Source: Geobacter sp.
GTDB lineage: Bacteria > Desulfobacterota > Desulfuromonadia > Geobacterales > Geobacteraceae
NCBI GenBank assembly: GCA_003499925.1
Contig: DNRQ01000200.1
Span: forward strand, 457-21,522
Direction: 5' to 3'
Length of the DNA: 21,066 bases
In this document: positions 7,004-14,192 of the stretch, one piece after another
Position numbering within the stretch: the stretch's first letter is position 1
Layout: each line of letters begins with the position of its first letter
The notes under the pieces: generated by a model
Databases searched by the model: none
Told to the model about the DNA's origin: nothing
The model's input: only the letters and a program-made list of their open reading frames with translations
Position numbers and translations under genes: made by a program

Positions 7004-7077
7004 ATTTCCACATATCACGATGGCAACAATGTGGTTTTTTATGGTATGGTTCAAAAAAACCGCATGAGGAGGCTGCA

Positions 7078-7302
7078 ATGTCAGTTGCGGAAAAGCTTTG
7101 TAAACATATACAAGACTTACCTGAATCACTCCAGGCCGAAGTGCTGGATTTCGTCGGTTTCCTTGAAGCGAAGGCAACGCGTCAGAGCGGCGGCCACGAT
7201 TATTTAACCCAGTCCGAAATTTCACTGGCCCTAGCTATGCAAGGTATGGAAGACGAGGCTCTTCCCGAATATTCCAGAGATGATCTAAAGGGAGAGTTTT
7301 GA
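7078..7302 (+). CDS. DUF2281-family protein (antitoxin-like)
   Basis: A 74-aa protein starting MSVAEKL, with the typical DUF2281 core LPESLQAEVLDFVGFLEAK at about 19-37. Members are usually the first gene of toxin-antitoxin pairs with PIN- or MazF/RelE-type partners. The start is set by GAGGAGG six bases upstream; the frame is open further back into the tRNA but that part has no ribosome site. A palindrome (GGTTTTTT at 7033-7040 with AAAAAACC at 7054-7061) sits just upstream and could be an operator. No toxin gene follows: the next frame, overlapping the stop as TTGA, has only 16 codons. It is thus an orphan or the survivor of a decayed pair. Confidence 0.75.
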   Translation: MSVAEKLCKHIQDLPESLQAEVLDFVGFLEAKATRQSGGHDYLTQSEISLALAMQGMEDEALPEYSRDDLKGEF

Positions 7303-7390
7303 AGCCGGCTGCGGGACAGATAGCGAAGGCAGGCTGGCCGACTGGTTGACCCGCACATCAGAAAGGTAATACCGCCCCCTCCCTACCCCA

Positions 7391-7509
7391 CTGCCATTAA
7401 GTTAGCGAAATAGGAGGTAGGGTGGGCCGTGCCCACCACACCCGCATCCCGATGGTGGGCACGGCCCACCCTACCTGAGCCACGGTACCACCGCTTAACT
7501 TAATGGCAG
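7391..7509. mobile_element. MITE-like nested palindromic element
   Basis: 119 bases with 14-bp perfect terminal inverted repeats (CTGCCATTAAGTTA at 7391-7404 and its complement at 7496-7509). Inside are perfect 24-bp arms at 7415-7438 and 7453-7476, of the GTAGGGTGGGCCGTGCCCACC type, with a 14-base loop. Both sides are flanked by CTACCCCA-like sequence, possibly a target duplication. It has no coding capacity. It would be moved by a transposase elsewhere in the genome. The whole element can fold into one long cruciform. Confidence 0.7.
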
Positions 7510-7533
7510 CCCCCCTACCCCACTTTAACCACC

Positions 7534-7583
7534 AAAAAAGACAACGGGCGCTACCTGAAAGGCGGCGCCTGTTGTCTTTTTTT
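7534..7583. terminator. Bidirectional terminator
   Basis: AAAAAAGACAAC continuing into GGGCGC pairs with GCGCCT and GTTGTCTTTTTTT. The A run on one side and T run on the other let it work in both directions, ending the long minus-strand DGR operon and any plus-strand read-through from DUF2281. Confidence 0.88.
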
Positions 7584-7675
7584 CTCAATCGCGATTGGCC
7601 GGCTCCCCCTGATAAGTTCGCCTCACCCTACTCGATATTCCGCTCCATCCACCCCGCATCGCCTGGACAAGATAA

Positions 7676-10600
7676 CTACCGAACTGTCAGATTTTCAACC
7701 CGCACAGATCCGTTTCTGATCCTCACTGCTCCCCGCAGCACGGTTTTTCCGGAGTTTGCCGTGTAACCACCGTTATAGCCGCCGCGGATCTTGATTGCCT
7801 TGTTTGCGCCAAAGGTGACGTCTCCGCTGAACTCGGTGCCCCAGGCCTTGATGGTAACTGGTGAGGAGGCCTGGGCATATGCTTCAGAAAGCGTTGAGAA
7901 ATAGCTGATGGTCGGTACATCCCAGCGCACGGCATGGGCTGTGTCTTGATTGAAGGTAGCCGTCACGGTCTTGTCATTATCCATTAGTACGGAGCAGTTG
8001 CCGCTTCCGCTACAGGCACCGGACCAGCCAGAAAAGAAGGAGTATTCGGCGGGGTTTGCCTGTAAGGAAAATGTTGTATTCAAGGCAACCGGAGCTGAAC
8101 AATCGGCACTGCACGCCATCCCAGCCTGAGCATTCACTACGGTGCCTTTACCAGTGCCGGACAATAACGCCGTGAGAAGACTCTGGGGAAAAGAGAGTTT
8201 ATCCAACGGATTAGAGTTGCGCTGCACTTCCTGAGCATCATTATATCCGTCACCATCAGTATCCGCCTTGGTCGGGTCAGTTCCTAGCGCCGCTTCTTCG
8301 GCGTCTGTCAGTCCGTCGTGGTCACGGTCGTCGTTCGTCACCATGCCTGATAAAAAACTCTCGGTGCCGTCTGTTTTTGTTGCTGAAACCGCATAGACCC
8401 GTGCCTTTACCGTGCTATCAAGCGCCCAAGGGTGATCGATAGCAAATGTCGCTCCGACAGTTGTACCGATTATGCTCAGGGTCGGTTCATCCACAACGCG
8501 TGCGTAGACATTGTAGCCGGTGATACCCGGAGTAGTGCTGGCGGTCCAGGAAAGCCTGGTGGTCAGAGAGGTCGTCCCCACGGCATCCGCCTGTAGGGAC
8601 GAGGGTGCGTCAGGTAAACCAATTATGGTTATTTTTTCAGTGTTTCCTGAGCTTACGGTGAAGGCAAATGAAGTTGTGTTTGCATGGTTGAACCCGACAT
8701 TCCTTTTGTAAACGGTATCCATCCCGTCCATATATGATATCGACACAGTGTAGTCTTCCTGGTAAGCGTCTTTAAGATAAAGTGTGTAGGTTCCATCCAC
8801 AGCATTGCCAACCGTTATGTTGCCGCCTTTCAGGTCCACTGCAATGACACCTTGAGGTATTTCATCCACGAGGAGATTTGTCGCGGGATCGATACCGCTC
8901 TTCCTGCCCAGACTGTCAACTATGCACGTCTGGACCCTCCCCATCACGGATACTGCAAGCTCGTTATCATTCGTACCTGGCAGGGACAGTAAAGCAGTCA
9001 TTTTTGATAGTGCTTTCTGGGAGGAGGTACTAACTGCAACGCCTTTTACAAAGACAACGAGATCACGCTTGTACGTTTCTATCAGACCGGCATGCTGACT
9101 TTTTTTATCATCCGTGAAGCTTACAAGGTTTCCCAATGAAGCGCTCCCCGACAGCACTGTTCCATCTCCTCCTGGCACTGATCCGATTGAATCGAAAAAT
9201 GAGCTGAATGGAGAGCCGTCTTTATAGTACTTTGCGAGGCTGCACATCCTTGGTCCCACCATCATATTATTTACCGTATAATAATCCTTCCCGGCAAAAA
9301 TCTTTGTCTTTATCTTGCCGTGGGTGTCATCTTCCTTGCCCATCAGGTCTTTGCTCTCTGCATTATTCAGGTCGGTTAACCACTGATTTTTTTCACAAGA
9401 AAGCGAACCGTTTGGAACAAGAAAATCATAGGTGGGCAGTAATTGTTTTGCGGAGGGGATATGTTTTTGCGCAAGGTTGTACATCTGCAACCGGTATAGG
9501 CCAGGGAGGGCCGGCGTCTTGTAGGTTGTCAGCATCAGTTCGGACGTTCTTTGATAAAATTTGGCGATCCAGTTTTTGAAAGATTCAGAAGGATATGAGT
9601 TTAGCAGGGAAACTTTGTCAGCCGTTTCCGGCTCCCCTCCTGCATAAAGATAGTAAGCTGGGGCGGCGCCATGGTTTGGTGTACCCACCATGGCAAATTT
9701 TTCGATATCATTCCGAGCGGGACTATTTTGAATATAGGACCTTGCTACAAGGCCTCCCATGCTGTGCGCAATAATGCTTACTTTTTCGGTTCCCGCAATC
9801 CGCTTCGCTTCATCAATCCAGGGCTTCAAATATTTCTGCGCAGCATCATCTAGGTCCATTCTCCAGTCATACGGAACGGGGAACACGGTGCAGCCTCTTT
9901 CATAACCTGCTGATTCCAGTTCGGTTACGAGGTTGCGCCAGCCGGCTATGTCCCTTGGATCATGCAACCCCCAAGAAGCTTTGCTCCAGCCGGAATAATC
10001 CCAGTCAGGTGCGCTTTGTGGGAGAGTCGGGTATATTCCGCCCCACCCCGTGGAAGACCCCATGATGCCTGGAACCAGTAACACAGGCGTCAACCTTTCT
10101 GTATTGCACATGCTCCCCATAATCTTCAAATCCCTATCGACCGTTTGCCCGTTTGAAAGATCAACGGAAACCTGCCCACTGCTGAGGATCCCCAAAGCAT
10201 CGTCAGCTTTAACCGTATAACGCCCCGGTTCAAAGTTTGAGAAACTATACTTGCCATCACTGGCGGTAACATAGGGAGTTTTTATTGTGCCATTATCAAG
10301 AGTAACCGTTGCGCCGGAGACCGGTGCATCTGATAAATCCTTGACTACGCCGCCCAGATAGGCGCTTCCCGAGTCGCTTCCCGAAACCGCGAACGGATTG
10401 CTCTCCCCCTTTTTGCCGCCACCGCTGCCGCGAATTGCGACGTAGTTACTTTGGCTGTCCATTTTCAAGGGAAGCGTAGCTGTTCCATTTGAAAGATAGA
10501 CGCTGAAAGGGGTGACTTCGCCAATGCTTGCACTCAATACAACTTCTCCATTAAAACGGGTATCAGGATTTCCGAAAACATCCTTTGCCGAAACGGTCAC

Positions 10601-11275
10601 CTCGAAGGGTATGTTGACGGTCTGGGCCGGGATGAACGAAAAAGAAATCCCCGAATCACCCAATGCCCCAGACTGTCCGCCACGAACGGGCCATACATAG
10701 AAGTTGCCGTTCGTCTTATTGTCGACGTACACGACGCCACCGTCCATGTAGACGCTCCAGGCGTAGGAAGTATTGTAGGCGTAGCTACTGGACGACCAAA
10801 AGTAGCCAGCATGGACGGCCCCAAAGGGATGGCCGGCAGGGAGCGCGGGAAACAAGCGTCGCAGATCCACCAAACTCTCCAGTTCCTCCACATTGGGCAA
10901 GCGCCAGTCGCCCGACGACGACCCGTCGATCAGCCCGCATTTTCCCGAGGCCAGGTTGTTGCTCCAGGTCAGGGCGCTGGCCCAAGGCAGATAACCGTTC
11001 GGCTTGGCGATACCACCCACGGTGTCTGTGCAATTGGCATTCTGCAGCCAGACGAGCCCGGTCAAGTTATCGGCTACCGTGCCGTTGCCTTTGGGGGTAA
11101 AGCGGCCGGCTGCATCCCATGCCACGCCGGGGCGCAGGGCGCCGTCGTCTCCGGCGGCATAGCTGGTGGTCTGGCCGGTTTCAGGTATCAGAGCCTGGGC
11201 CGCGAAGGCTTGTGGAGTATAAAGCAAATAACTGTGAATAAGAACTGCGCACAGGATGAAAAGCAGGCGACGCAT
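7676..11275 (-). CDS. DGR target 1: secreted multidomain lipase with N-terminal DUF1566 domain
   Basis: A 1199-aa exported protein. Signal peptide 1-26; DUF1566 (Lcl_C, C-type-lectin-like) domain about 30-200 with the variable repeat at about 155-200, ending YVWPVRGGQ; Ig-like segment about 205-300; carboxypeptidase-regulatory-like beta domain about 305-385; LCAT/lipase-type alpha/beta hydrolase about 395-745 with AHSMGG at 503-508. The likely triad is S505, D704 (GGDGTV) and H728. A fibronectin type III domain lies about 890-975, calcium-binding thrombospondin-type repeats (DHDGLTDAEE, DTDGDGYNDAQE) about 983-1025, an InlB-type repeat about 1040-1110, and a beta-rich end. It should hydrolyse esters or lipids outside the cytoplasm, with the DUF1566 head choosing the target surface. 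The start ATG has AGGAGG seven bases upstream. The gene follows the RT by 35 bases and ends before a bidirectional terminator. Substrate is unknown. Confidence 0.9.
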   Translation of the reverse strand: MRRLLFILCAVLIHSYLLYTPQAFAAQALIPETGQTTSYAAGDDGALRPGVAWDAAGRFTPKGNGTVADNLTGLVWLQNANCTDTVGGIAKPNGYLPWASALTWSNNLASGKCGLIDGSSSGDWRLPNVEELESLVDLRRLFPALPAGHPFGAVHAGYFWSSSSYAYNTSYAWSVYMDGGVVYVDNKTNGNFYVWPVRGGQSGALGDSGISFSFIPAQTVNIPFEVTVSAKDVFGNPDTRFNGEVVLSASIGEVTPFSVYLSNGTATLPLKMDSQSNYVAIRGSGGGKKGESNPFAVSGSDSGSAYLGGVVKDLSDAPVSGATVTLDNGTIKTPYVTASDGKYSFSNFEPGRYTVKADDALGILSSGQVSVDLSNGQTVDRDLKIMGSMCNTERLTPVLLVPGIMGSSTGWGGIYPTLPQSAPDWDYSGWSKASWGLHDPRDIAGWRNLVTELESAGYERGCTVFPVPYDWRMDLDDAAQKYLKPWIDEAKRIAGTEKVSIIAHSMGGLVARSYIQNSPARNDIEKFAMVGTPNHGAAPAYYLYAGGEPETADKVSLLNSYPSESFKNWIAKFYQRTSELMLTTYKTPALPGLYRLQMYNLAQKHIPSAKQLLPTYDFLVPNGSLSCEKNQWLTDLNNAESKDLMGKEDDTHGKIKTKIFAGKDYYTVNNMMVGPRMCSLAKYYKDGSPFSSFFDSIGSVPGGDGTVLSGSASLGNLVSFTDDKKSQHAGLIETYKRDLVVFVKGVAVSTSSQKALSKMTALLSLPGTNDNELAVSVMGRVQTCIVDSLGRKSGIDPATNLLVDEIPQGVIAVDLKGGNITVGNAVDGTYTLYLKDAYQEDYTVSISYMDGMDTVYKRNVGFNHANTTSFAFTVSSGNTEKITIIGLPDAPSSLQADAVGTTSLTTRLSWTASTTPGITGYNVYARVVDEPTLSIIGTTVGATFAIDHPWALDSTVKARVYAVSATKTDGTESFLSGMVTNDDRDHDGLTDAEEAALGTDPTKADTDGDGYNDAQEVQRNSNPLDKLSFPQSLLTALLSGTGKGTVVNAQAGMACSADCSAPVALNTTFSLQANPAEYSFFSGWSGACSGSGNCSVLMDNDKTVTATFNQDTAHAVRWDVPTISYFSTLSEAYAQASSPVTIKAWGTEFSGDVTFGANKAIKIRGGYNGGYTANSGKTVLRGAVRIRNGSVRVENLTVR
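10676..10820 (-). repeat. Variable repeat VR1 (in lipase target)
   Basis: 145 bases homologous to TR at 12613-12754. The last 24 coding bases (encoding VWPVRGG) are identical in TR, VR1 and VR2. Across the core, 19 of 20 substitutions fall at TR adenines; one (G to T in coding sense) does not. Just before the shared 3' end about 14 bases replace 11 TR bases, adding one codon. VR1 lies inside the reading frame, about 1000 codons before the stop. Confidence 0.92.
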
Positions 11276-11310
11276 GAATGGTCCTCCTCGTCTAAACGGG
11301 ATTTTCGGTA

Positions 11311-12591
11311 TTATGGAGTTACCTTAATTTTACGCTTCACAGGGTTTGCAACTTTCCGCTGCCTCGGCATGGTTTTACCGTCCAACCTGTAGAGCGCATT
11401 CAGCCAGGGATAATGCACAAACAACGATCGCCGAAGGCGATGGGTATCTGCCCATTTGAAGTGCCCACAGTATGAAGCCACCACACCTCTGAGACGGTCC
11501 ATGGCTTCCTCTGTTTGTCTGATGGCAAACAAGGGCGTGTCGTTATACATATCCACTCGCACCTCGTCACGCTCGAATTTATCCAATCGATTTTTCAGGT
11601 TATTGACTGAGCGCCGCCGCACCAGCACATAATCAGGCCGGATGATATAGCCTATAAAGTCGATCCCGTTTCTCACATCAGTAATGGCGGCATAGCGGGT
11701 GTTCAGTTCCAGCCGCAACCGCTCTGCCAGAAAACTGCGCACATCCTCCCTTATCTGTTCCAACCGCTTTGGATCGTTGTCCAGTATCAGAAAATCATCG
11801 CAATAGCGGACGTAATACCGGCATTTCAGGGTGTGCTTGCAGTACTGGTCCAGTTCATTCAGATAGACATTGGCGAAGAACTGGCTGGTCAGATTTCCCA
11901 CCGGCAGCCCTTTTCCAAATGGCGTATGGAGCAGCGTCTTGTGCGGCGGGATGCGCTCCAGCATCCGGCGATCACCCTTGTCGATGCGCCCGTTCATGGG
12001 GTTGTGGTCGATGAGGATGCGGGCCAGACGGTAGATGAACGGTAGGGGCGAACGGCGTTCGCCCGAATCTGACATCTCCCCTTCTGTCAACATCGGGCGC
12101 ACGCCATGCTCCCCGGCCCTTCTTGCTTCCTTCACCAATCTATCCTCCACCATCCGCGACAATATCCGTTTGTCGATGGTCATAAAAAAGTTCTTCACAT
12201 CCAGATGGAGGGCAAAAAGGGGAACTGTCCCGTTCCGGGTCCCCTGACGGATAAAGGTACGCGTCCGCTGCAGGGCCGCATGCACCCCCTTGCCTGTGCG
12301 ACAGGCATAGCTGTCATGGATAAAAACCGGCTCGAATATCCGCTCCAGCCGCTTCACCAGATAGTGATGCACCACCCGGTCACGAAAATCCGCCGCCACG
12401 ATCTCCCGAAGCTTGGGCCTGTCCACCACAAATCGGATTGAGCGCGACGGCTGGTAGGCTCCGCTTGCCAGTTCCTCGGCCAGGATATACAGGTTTTCCT
12501 CGGCATTGGTCTCGAAGCGTAGGGCATTGATCGTCGAGCGCTTGTTCCGGCGGCAGCGCAGATATGAATGGTACAGTTCGGCAAAGAGCAC
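11311..12591 (-). CDS. DGR reverse transcriptase
   Basis: A 426-aa reverse transcriptase from the GTG at 12591. Motifs in order: LREIVAADFRDRVVHH (RT motif 1), LHLDVKNFF with catalytic D131, GLPVGNLTSQ with S236-Q237 (the SQ signature separating DGR RTs from group II intron RTs, which have SP), and YCDDF at 263-267 with the catalytic DD. A maturase or endonuclease domain is absent, as expected for DGRs. It makes mutagenic cDNA from TR RNA, normally with Avd. The start choice is open: an ATG at 12681 inside TR is in the same frame and would add 30 residues, 24 of them TR-encoded. The GTG is preferred because homology begins there (LFAELYHSYL), although its ribosome site is weak. Residues about 155-183 look like an insertion and contain a DNA palindrome. 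Confidence 0.93.
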   Translation of the reverse strand: MLFAELYHSYLRCRRNKRSTINALRFETNAEENLYILAEELASGAYQPSRSIRFVVDRPKLREIVAADFRDRVVHHYLVKRLERIFEPVFIHDSYACRTGKGVHAALQRTRTFIRQGTRNGTVPLFALHLDVKNFFMTIDKRILSRMVEDRLVKEARRAGEHGVRPMLTEGEMSDSGERRSPLPFIYRLARILIDHNPMNGRIDKGDRRMLERIPPHKTLLHTPFGKGLPVGNLTSQFFANVYLNELDQYCKHTLKCRYYVRYCDDFLILDNDPKRLEQIREDVRSFLAERLRLELNTRYAAITDVRNGIDFIGYIIRPDYVLVRRRSVNNLKNRLDKFERDEVRVDMYNDTPLFAIRQTEEAMDRLRGVVASYCGHFKWADTHRLRRSLFVHYPWLNALYRLDGKTMPRQRKVANPVKRKIKVTP

Positions 12592-12612
12592 ACCCGGGGA
12601 CGCTTCCCACGC

Positions 12613-12754
12613 TCCGCCACGAACGGGCCATACATAAAGACTATTTGTCTTATTGTTGTTGTTCACGTTGCCATCGTTCATGTTGACGTTCCAGGCGTTG
12701 TTTGTATTGTTGGCGTAGCTACTGGACGACCAATAGTTGTTAGCCTGGACGGCC
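12613..12754 (-). repeat. DGR template repeat (TR)
   Basis: 142 bases between avd and RT. Read on the minus strand it encodes a DUF1566 C-terminal motif in which most variable positions are AAC (Asn) codons, for example SSSSYANNTNNAWNVN and NVNNNNKTN. AAC codons are the hallmark of DGR templates, because A-mutation of AAC gives a wide residue choice without stop codons. It ends in the same VWPVRGG-coding sequence as both VRs. It lies only 21 bases before the RT start. Confidence 0.95.
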
Positions 12755-12915
12755 TTGCCCCTTCTCTTGTCTCGTTTTCGGCCGCCGATCCCTCAGGGTA
12801 CGACGGCCTGCCATGGATACCGGACTTCAAATCCTCTTAAGCCAACGGTTGGTTGAACCCTGAGCGGAGTCGGAGAAAACCGGTGGAAGAGGCGCACAAT
12901 GGTGTTACAGCACGC

Positions 12916-12936
12916 CCGTCTGCCGATGGCAGACGG
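12916..12936. other. Perfect short hairpin just after avd
   Basis: CCGTCTGCC and GGCAGACGG form a 9-bp stem around a 3-base loop, one base from the avd stop. No T run follows on either strand, so it is not a standard terminator. It may shape the avd-TR transcript. Function unknown. Confidence 0.45.
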
Positions 12937-12937
12937 T

Positions 12938-13293
12938 TCAGGCATTGCGTCCCCGCGTGTTTTTTAACCACCCTTCGTTCTGACGGGCTATCAATACCAG
13001 CCCCTCGACCGTGGTGGTAAATCCGTTGAATGTCTTGAACCCTTTCACCTCCTGACATATCCGAGCCGTTACTTTCACCTGTTCTATTACATCCCGCAAC
13101 TCCATCAGCACCGGCTCGCGCCCTGCGCTGGAATTGGCCTTGATGATCAGCTCGACAATGCGCCGCGAACCATTGCGCAGTTCACTCCCCAAGGTGTACT
13201 TGTGGTAGCGGGCAAATCCGCGCACCGTGTTTTCCAGATGCACCGCAGCCGCATGGCCTCACGATATATTGGTAAATGTTCGTACTGCGCCAT
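12938..13293 (-). pseudogene. avd: avd-type accessory protein gene with a frameshift
   Basis: The DGR accessory variability determinant, a four-helix-bundle protein that forms a pentameric ring and is needed with the RT for mutagenic cDNA synthesis. From the ATG at 13293 the frame reads MAQYEHLPIYREAMRL, the expected Avd N-terminus. The rest (VHLENTVRGFARYHKYTLG and onward, 101 codons) is in another frame. Adding one base at about 13245-13246 would join them as MRLAVHLENT and restore the normal spacing of 21 residues between the IY and KYTLG motifs. A one-base deletion, a sequencing error or a natural frameshift could explain this. The 101-codon frame alone would start from a GTG without a ribosome site and lack part of helix 1. 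It follows the VR2 target and precedes TR. Confidence 0.82.
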
Positions 13294-13424
13294 TGCATAT
13301 TTCCCTTTGGGGGCTATCGCCTCACCCGCTTCGCCCTCACCGGTTCACTGATATCATGCACAGTAGATGAACCCTGCTGTAGTTCACGAAAATCAAGGAT
13401 CAAACAACCAAACAATCAAATGCC

Positions 13425-14051
13425 CTACTGTCCGCCACGAACGGGCCATACATAAAGACTATCCGTCTTAAAGGTGTTGATCACGAAGCCACCGCTCATG
13501 TGGACGCCCCAGGCGCCGTGCGTAATGCCGGCGTAGCTACTGGACGACCAATAGTAGCCGTCAGCCTGGACGTTATCAAACCCTTTTGACACCAGCCAGG
13601 AGGAGTTGTTGACCTCTCCCCGGTTGACCAGACTCTTCAACTCCTTGCGGGTGGGAAGCCGCCACGTCCGGAGTATTGAGCCGTCTGTCAACCCGCATTT
13701 TCCCGAGGCCAGGTTGTTGCTCCAGGCCAGGGCATCTGCCCAAGTCAGAGAACCGCTCGATTTGGCGATACCACCGACGGATTCGTTGCAGTTAGCTTTC
13801 TGCAGCCAGATCAGGCCCGTCAGGTTGTCGGTGGTGGTGCCATTGCCGTTGTTGGTAAAGCGGCCGGCGTCACTCCAGGGTACGCCCATCTTCTTGTCCC
13901 CATCCTGCCCGGTGCCGGCGCAACTGATCTCGGTGCCGACAGTGTCGTAGCATTTCGTCTGCCCGGTCTGAGGGAGTTGAATTGTCCCCGCCACTGCGCT
14001 CACCGGGAACATGAGAAGCAGGCTGAAAAGGGAGATGATTCTTTTGTGCAT
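13425..14051 (-). CDS. DGR target 2: secreted DUF1566 (C-type-lectin-like) protein
   Basis: A 208-aa exported protein: signal peptide 1-22 (MHKRIISLFSLLLMF...), then a single DUF1566 (Lcl_C) domain, a fold often diversified by DGRs. Conserved pieces match the N-terminal domain of the lipase target, including GRFTNNGNGT, DNLTGLIWLQ, SNNLASGKCGL and WRLPTRKEL. The variable repeat covers residues about 161-207, and the protein stops one codon after VWPVRGG, as in classical DGR targets. The start at 14051 is chosen because AGGAGG lies six bases upstream and the signal peptide begins there; the longer frame to 14123 would translate through a terminator hairpin. It is the first gene of the DGR operon. 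The ligand is unknown; a surface or periplasmic location is likely. Confidence 0.93.
   Translation of the reverse strand: MHKRIISLFSLLLMFPVSAVAGTIQLPQTGQTKCYDTVGTEISCAGTGQDGDKKMGVPWSDAGRFTNNGNGTTTDNLTGLIWLQKANCNESVGGIAKSSGSLTWADALAWSNNLASGKCGLTDGSILRTWRLPTRKELKSLVNRGEVNNSSWLVSKGFDNVQADGYYWSSSSYAGITHGAWGVHMSGGFVINTFKTDSLYVWPVRGGQ
13431..13572 (-). repeat. Variable repeat VR2 (in target 2)
   Basis: 142 bases matching TR. In the 124 bases 13431-13554 there are 20 differences from TR, every one at a TR adenine and none elsewhere; 32 bases at the 3' end are identical. Beyond 13554 VR2 has one extra codon relative to TR. The clean pattern suggests that VR2 was written from the present TR. Confidence 0.95.
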
Positions 14052-14063
14052 TGTGACCTCCTG

Positions 14064-14111
14064 AAAAAGAAAAAAGCCGCCCCTATCAGCAGCAAACTGA
14101 TAAGGACGGCT
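14064..14111 (-). terminator. Terminator or attenuator hairpin in the DGR leader
   Basis: AGCCGTCCTTATCAG pairs with CTGATAGGGGCGGCT over all 15 positions (two G-U), loop of seven, then TTTTTCTTTTT. It ends 12 bases before the start codon of target 2, with the ribosome site just after the T run. Transcription of the whole DGR from an upstream promoter must pass it, which suggests attenuation. Confidence 0.85.
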
Positions 14112-14135
14112 CTCTATGAGCATAACTCGATGAAT

Positions 14136-14192
14136 CTATCGGCAAATACAACATCCGCCTGCCCCCAGAGAAAAACCATAACGGCAATACAT
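14136..14192 (-). CDS. Possible 18-codon leader peptide
   Basis: An ATG frame in the DGR leader encodes MYCRYGFSLGAGGCCICR and stops 25 bases before the terminator hairpin. It holds four cysteines, three of them in its last five residues. The ribosome site is weak (GAAGAG). In the related repeat copy at 16263-16364 the ATG is changed to ATA, so the frame is not conserved. It could be an attenuation peptide, or chance. Confidence 0.25.
   Translation of the reverse strand: MYCRYGFSLGAGGCCICR

Larger units (their letters stand above)
6873..7019 (+). repeat. Long direct repeat, copy 2 (tRNA-Leu plus terminator)
   Basis: Partner of 979-1126. Similarity ends just past the terminator; the following sequence leads into a DUF2281 gene instead of the KaiC operon. 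Confidence 0.9.
7303..7675. other. Intergenic region with palindromic element and terminator
   Basis: Between the DUF2281 gene and the converging lipase gene there is the MITE-like element, C-rich flanks and a bidirectional terminator. The first 60 bases after DUF2281 hold only a 16-codon frame. No gene is supported. Confidence 0.6.

Noticed and set aside
12219..12240. Second REP-like palindrome in the RT gene (GGAAC...GTTCC)
   Set aside because: Arms of only five bases and no clear insertion in the protein at this point, so it may be chance.
12592..12681. RT start at ATG 12681 within the template repeat
   Set aside because: The first 24 residues would be TR sequence, which is a template, and RT homology starts near the GTG at 12591. 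Kept as an alternative only.
13425..14123. Longer start (14123) for DGR target 2
   Set aside because: It would begin with codons inside the terminator hairpin. The ATG at 14051 has AGGAGG and starts a proper signal peptide.
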